In this document: positions 31,015-34,129 of the stretch, piece after piece
Layout: each line of letters begins with the position of its first letter
Numbering within the stretch: position 1 is the first letter of the stretch
Assembly (NCBI GenBank): GCA_009929485.1
Contig: SAAJ01000031.1
Location: 1-34,129, forward strand
DNA: 34,129 nt
Source of the DNA: Negativicutes bacterium
GTDB taxonomy: Bacteria > Bacillota > Negativicutes > Anaeromusales > Anaeromusaceae
Direction of reading: 5' to 3'
Program-made: the position numbers and the translations under genes
Notes under the pieces: model-generated
Seen by the model: only the letters and a program-made list of their open reading frames with translations
Told to the model about the DNA's origin: nothing
The model's database searches: none

Positions 31015-33072
31015 ATGCCGTTTTTATTGGCGGCATACCTTGCGGCGGTTGCGAGAAAGGTTGGGTTTGCGATTAAACTTGCAAGTTGGGATGAGTTCTT
31101 TAGAGAACTGCAGCAGGACTGCAAATTGTTTGTTTTCGTCCTAGCGCTGTTTACTCTGTTTCGCATTGCCTTCATCGTCATTTTGCATTCGTTTATGAGT
31201 GATGCGGCTACATGGGAAGACATTGGAACTGCCTTATATTATGGCTTGCGTCTTAGCTTGAAGAGCACTGGCTTGTTGATTTTGGCGCCCCTTTTATGCT
31301 GTACTGGTTTACGGCTTATTTTCCCCTGGCGGCGGCTGGAACATTTGCGCTACTATTTGGGAGCGGCCTATGTGGTGGTTCTGAGCTTTTTGTTTCATGC
31401 TCGGCTGCCGTACTACCAGGAATTTCGCGTGGCTTTTAATCAATTGCTGTTCAACACGGTGCATGATGATGTGATGGCCATTATTTATACGGTTATTGAG
31501 CAGTACAATCTGCCGTTGCGCTTTGTGTTGGCTTGCGCGACAGCCTGGGCGCTGTGCCGGCTGCTCAAGCGGCTGCTGACGGCGGGGACTTTTTCTTTTC
31601 CGAAGCTGCCACGGTGGTATTTGAATTTATCTCTGCGTGCGGTGCTGCTTGTAGGGGTGTATTATTTCGCTATTTTTGTATCCTACGGCGGTACGATGGA
31701 TGATATTCATAATCTTGACTGGGAAAATGCAGGCGTTACGCGGGATCAGCTTCTCAATGAAGCCATTTTGGATGATATGCATGCGCTTTATCGAGCGTAT
31801 ATTTTGCATGAGCGCATTGCCTCGTCTACCGGCTTGTTTATGGACCCTCAAAAGCTTGGAGCTTATGGAAATTATGTGGCAGGGCGCGAGGTGGACTCAA
31901 AGGAGATCGATGATTTCCTGCGCCGCAAGGTCGTAGTAGGACAAGCTGCGCCGCCGAGGCATGTGTTCTTTATTGTCAGTGAGAGCTATGCCAATTGGCC
32001 GCTGCTGCCGCAGTACAAGTATCTAAATATCGCCAATGGGGTCAAGCGGATTATAGAGCAGGATAATGCTGCGTATTCACCCAATCTGCTGCCGAATGGC
32101 CTGAGTACGATTTCCGGCGTTATGGGAATTGTGGCCGGCTTTGCCGATGCCAATTTGTATTTGAACCAATTGCCGGATGCCTACCAAGAACCCTATAGCA
32201 CGGCCTTGGCGGCGCAAATGAAGCGTCTAGGCTATAAAAGCGATTTTTGGTATGCGGGCCCCTCTTCGTGGGAGAAAATTAGAGAATTTACCTTGGCCCA
32301 AGGCTTTGACGCTTTTTATGGTAAAGGGGATTTAGCCAGTGAAAGCGGCAATGTCTGGGGCTGCGACGACCGAGATCTTTACCAGGCTGTCTTGGGGCGT
32401 ATCCAGGATGACCAGCCGGGCTTTCATATGATCTTGAATGTATCCAATCATTCCCCGTATACGGTGGATTTGGATGCGGAAGGCTATGATCGGGCGGCCA
32501 TGGAGGCGATCTTGCCGGAGAAGGCTAAGCAAGATCCGGAAATGGTGAAAAAACTGGGCCATTTCTGGTATGCTGATAAAATGCTGTCTCAGTTTGTAGC
32601 AGAAGCTAAGAAAAGGTATCCGGACAGCGTATTTGTGATCGTTGGCGATCACGCAGATCGTTTGAACCTGGATGTTAATCCGACAATGTATGAGCGCTAT
32701 GCCATTCCGTTGGTGGTATATGGCAAAGGAATTCATAAAGAGGCCGTTCCCGAAACGGCGGCAGGCAGTCATATTAATCTGACGGCGACCTTGATGGAGC
32801 TTATTGCGCCTCCAGGCTTCGAGTACTATGCAATCGGTCCTAGTTTGACGCGGGGCAGCTCCTTTGGCATCAACTACGGCTTTTGGATTACCGCCGATTA
32901 TATCGGCGATGCCGATAGCGGCGAACGCTGCGAGCCTCATTCGGCACGGGCGGGCATTGCCCCGCCGGACGCGGAAAAGATACGCATGGAAGTGGATTCC
33001 GCCCGGGGACTGTCCTGGTGGCGCATCAAGTACGGCAAAACCCTGCGGCCATTGACCGAAGCGGACAATTGA
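31015..33072 (+). CDS. LTA synthase/MdoB-like sulfatase-family membrane protein
   Basis: A 685-residue protein with about five N-terminal membrane helices (about residues 35-240) and a large extracytoplasmic alkaline-phosphatase-superfamily domain. FFIVSESYANWP supplies the first metal Glu, NGLSTISGVMG is the probable nucleophile region (Thr or Ser), and FVIVGDHADR gives the Asp-His metal pair. The family transfers phosphoglycerol or phosphoethanolamine onto lipids or glycans. In an outer-membrane Firmicute an MdoB-like or phosphoethanolamine role may fit better than LTA synthesis. The start is uncertain: ATG 31015 (or TTG 31000) has no ribosome site, although TATAAT lies at 30968. Confidence 0.85.
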   Translation: MPFLLAAYLAAVARKVGFAIKLASWDEFFRELQQDCKLFVFVLALFTLFRIAFIVILHSFMSDAATWEDIGTALYYGLRLSLKSTGLLILAPLLCCTGLRLIFPWRRLEHLRYYLGAAYVVVLSFLFHARLPYYQEFRVAFNQLLFNTVHDDVMAIIYTVIEQYNLPLRFVLACATAWALCRLLKRLLTAGTFSFPKLPRWYLNLSLRAVLLVGVYYFAIFVSYGGTMDDIHNLDWENAGVTRDQLLNEAILDDMHALYRAYILHERIASSTGLFMDPQKLGAYGNYVAGREVDSKEIDDFLRRKVVVGQAAPPRHVFFIVSESYANWPLLPQYKYLNIANGVKRIIEQDNAAYSPNLLPNGLSTISGVMGIVAGFADANLYLNQLPDAYQEPYSTALAAQMKRLGYKSDFWYAGPSSWEKIREFTLAQGFDAFYGKGDLASESGNVWGCDDRDLYQAVLGRIQDDQPGFHMILNVSNHSPYTVDLDAEGYDRAAMEAILPEKAKQDPEMVKKLGHFWYADKMLSQFVAEAKKRYPDSVFVIVGDHADRLNLDVNPTMYERYAIPLVVYGKGIHKEAVPETAAGSHINLTATLMELIAPPGFEYYAIGPSLTRGSSFGINYGFWITADYIGDADSGERCEPHSARAGIAPPDAEKIRMEVDSARGLSWWRIKYGKTLRPLTEADN

Positions 33073-33081
33073 ATCGTATAA

Positions 33082-33117
33082 CTAAGAGGAGCCGCGCAAT
33101 TGCGCGGCTCCTCTTAG
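33082..33117. terminator. Perfect 36-bp palindrome, likely bidirectional terminator
   Basis: CTAAGAGGAGCCGCGCAA followed immediately by its exact complement, between convergent genes and overlapping the stop codon of the DUF2075 fragment. No long T-run follows on either side. Confidence 0.75.
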
Positions 33118-34115
33118 TCTAACTCTGCTATACCTATGCTTTTTAAATACGCATAGGTAGTATCATAAAAGTCATTTTGTCTCGTTGTGTCATTTTCGAC
33201 GCCTTTAGGTACAAAAATTACCATGCCTTGACGTGCTCGCGTTAGTAATACGCGATAAGCATTTTTGCGATATAATGCATTTTCTGGTTTGTTAATGCTA
33301 TGCCATTTTGAGCCAACTAAATTGTAGCAGTCAAAGGCTCCGTTGGTAAATCGAAAATCAGCATCCCAAGCAACTAGAGCCCAATCAAGTTCTAGTCCTT
33401 GAATATCAAATTCTGTGGCAGCATCTTCTAAAAAGTAAGAAGATCTAATATCATCTTTTTCATTTAGAAACCAGTCCTTGGCTTTAATTTTACATTGCGT
33501 CCAGATTCCAAAGGGTTTTAATCTTGTCGAGCCAGAGCTGGCAATTACGCCATATCGTTCGCTCCCTCTGGCCTTTTTCTTAATCCAGGTTTTTGCTCTT
33601 TTAATGTCTCTTGTTAGCGCAATAGGGTAAACGTCTTTAATTGCAGAATGAAGCTCTCTGGCTTTTGCGAGCTCAACATCTAAAATAGCTTTTACTAGAT
33701 CTGAAACGCGCTCGCTTCTAAAAGAACGTAGCGAAACTGACAAATGCAATTCTTCGCGAATCCTGTAGTTCAAACCGGATAACATTGTGTTCAAATTACT
33801 TTCACGTGTATATTCAGTGTCTAATAGCTGGTTGGATACGTAAATATTCCAATGTTTAAAACTGCGCTGCAAAGCATCAAACCATTCGGGAAGACCTGCT
33901 TCGCCTGTGTTGATTTCTTGGCCACCGCCCACTAAACATACGATTACTGACCATTCGGGGTGTCTATCCATGACACTTATAAGAAACTCTGGTTCTGACA
34001 TAAGAAAGTTCGGTTTTCCTTTTTTCTTTTGGTTGATTGTAAAATGAAGTTGAACACTTAAGAAAAAAGTCCATGGTGACTTTTCCTCGTATGGTAGAAT
34101 GGAGTTCTCACACAA
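33114..34115 (-). pseudogene. DUF2075 (Schlafen-type) ATPase/helicase, C-terminal remnant
   Basis: The frame encodes the C-terminal two thirds of a DUF2075 protein: MSEPEFLISVMDRHPEWSV, CLVGGGQEINTGEAGLPEW, TEFDIQGLELDWALVAWD, and the UvrD-like arginine motif VLLTRARQGM. The Walker A/B N-terminal domain is absent. In-frame reading meets TGA at 34121-34119, and the roughly 38 residues before MSEPEFL only partly resemble the family (QKKKGKPNF fits, the rest does not); no other frame supplies the missing DEAQ-type motif. It is likely a 5'-truncated or rearranged gene, though a break at the window edge limits the view. It is clearly more AT-rich than its neighbours, suggesting horizontal acquisition. 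Confidence 0.6.
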
Positions 34116-34129
34116 CCATCACCAACGAG

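Overview
The window looks like chromosomal DNA from a low-to-mid GC anaerobic Firmicute. Strong AGGAGG-type ribosome binding sites, a T-box leader, many Rho-independent terminators, a DcuC-type dicarboxylate carrier and an AMP-forming acyl-CoA synthetase all fit that. An LTA-synthase/MdoB-like sulfatase and an HpnK/ChbG deacetylase beside a GtrA/DPM-type glycosyltransferase pair would suit a Negativicute (Sporomusaceae-like). That placement is inference from gene content; no rRNA or tRNA is present.

Layout. 1-5641: the 3' part of a kdp operon (kdpB missing its N-terminus, kdpC, kdpD, kdpE) for high-affinity K+ uptake and its two-component control. 5700-5921: a probable structured small RNA with its own terminator, then a GNAT-like protein. 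7146-9166 (minus): a TIGR01777-type epimerase and an FMN-dependent alpha-hydroxy-acid oxidising enzyme. 9343-13969: two exported C39-like cysteine peptidases, purB, and an ArsC/Spx-like protein. 13958-15791: an AraC-type regulator divergent from a DapF-like epimerase in which both catalytic cysteines are serine. 15889-18474: an exported purple-acid-phosphatase-like enzyme and an orphan LivJ-type lipoprotein. 18908-21303: two carriers (AEC and DcuC families) separated by a promoter/terminator unit. 21477-24350 (minus): a TIM-barrel/acyl-CoA synthetase fusion behind a T-box leader that I read as leucine (CUC) specific. 24578-29227: envelope polysaccharide or lipid-sugar genes. 29366-33072: a diguanylate cyclase, a small exported SH3 protein and an LTA-synthase-like sulfatase. 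33114-34129: an AT-rich, 5'-broken DUF2075 helicase remnant.

The most unusual feature is in the spacers. Three intergenic regions carry copies of a 174-176 bp structured repeat (10321, 27490, 30684). The arm sequences differ between copies while base pairing is kept, which is compensatory change visible within one window. Each copy is followed by pyrimidine-rich modules ending near CTCTTGTT, and these modules also occur in other spacers, including three exact 27-bp matches. A different 118-bp palindrome sits in one more spacer. Together these look like a family of composite non-coding elements.

The second main lead is the T-box-controlled fusion gene. A leucine-starvation switch in front of an acid:CoA ligase suggests scavenging of a branched-chain acid for leucine synthesis.
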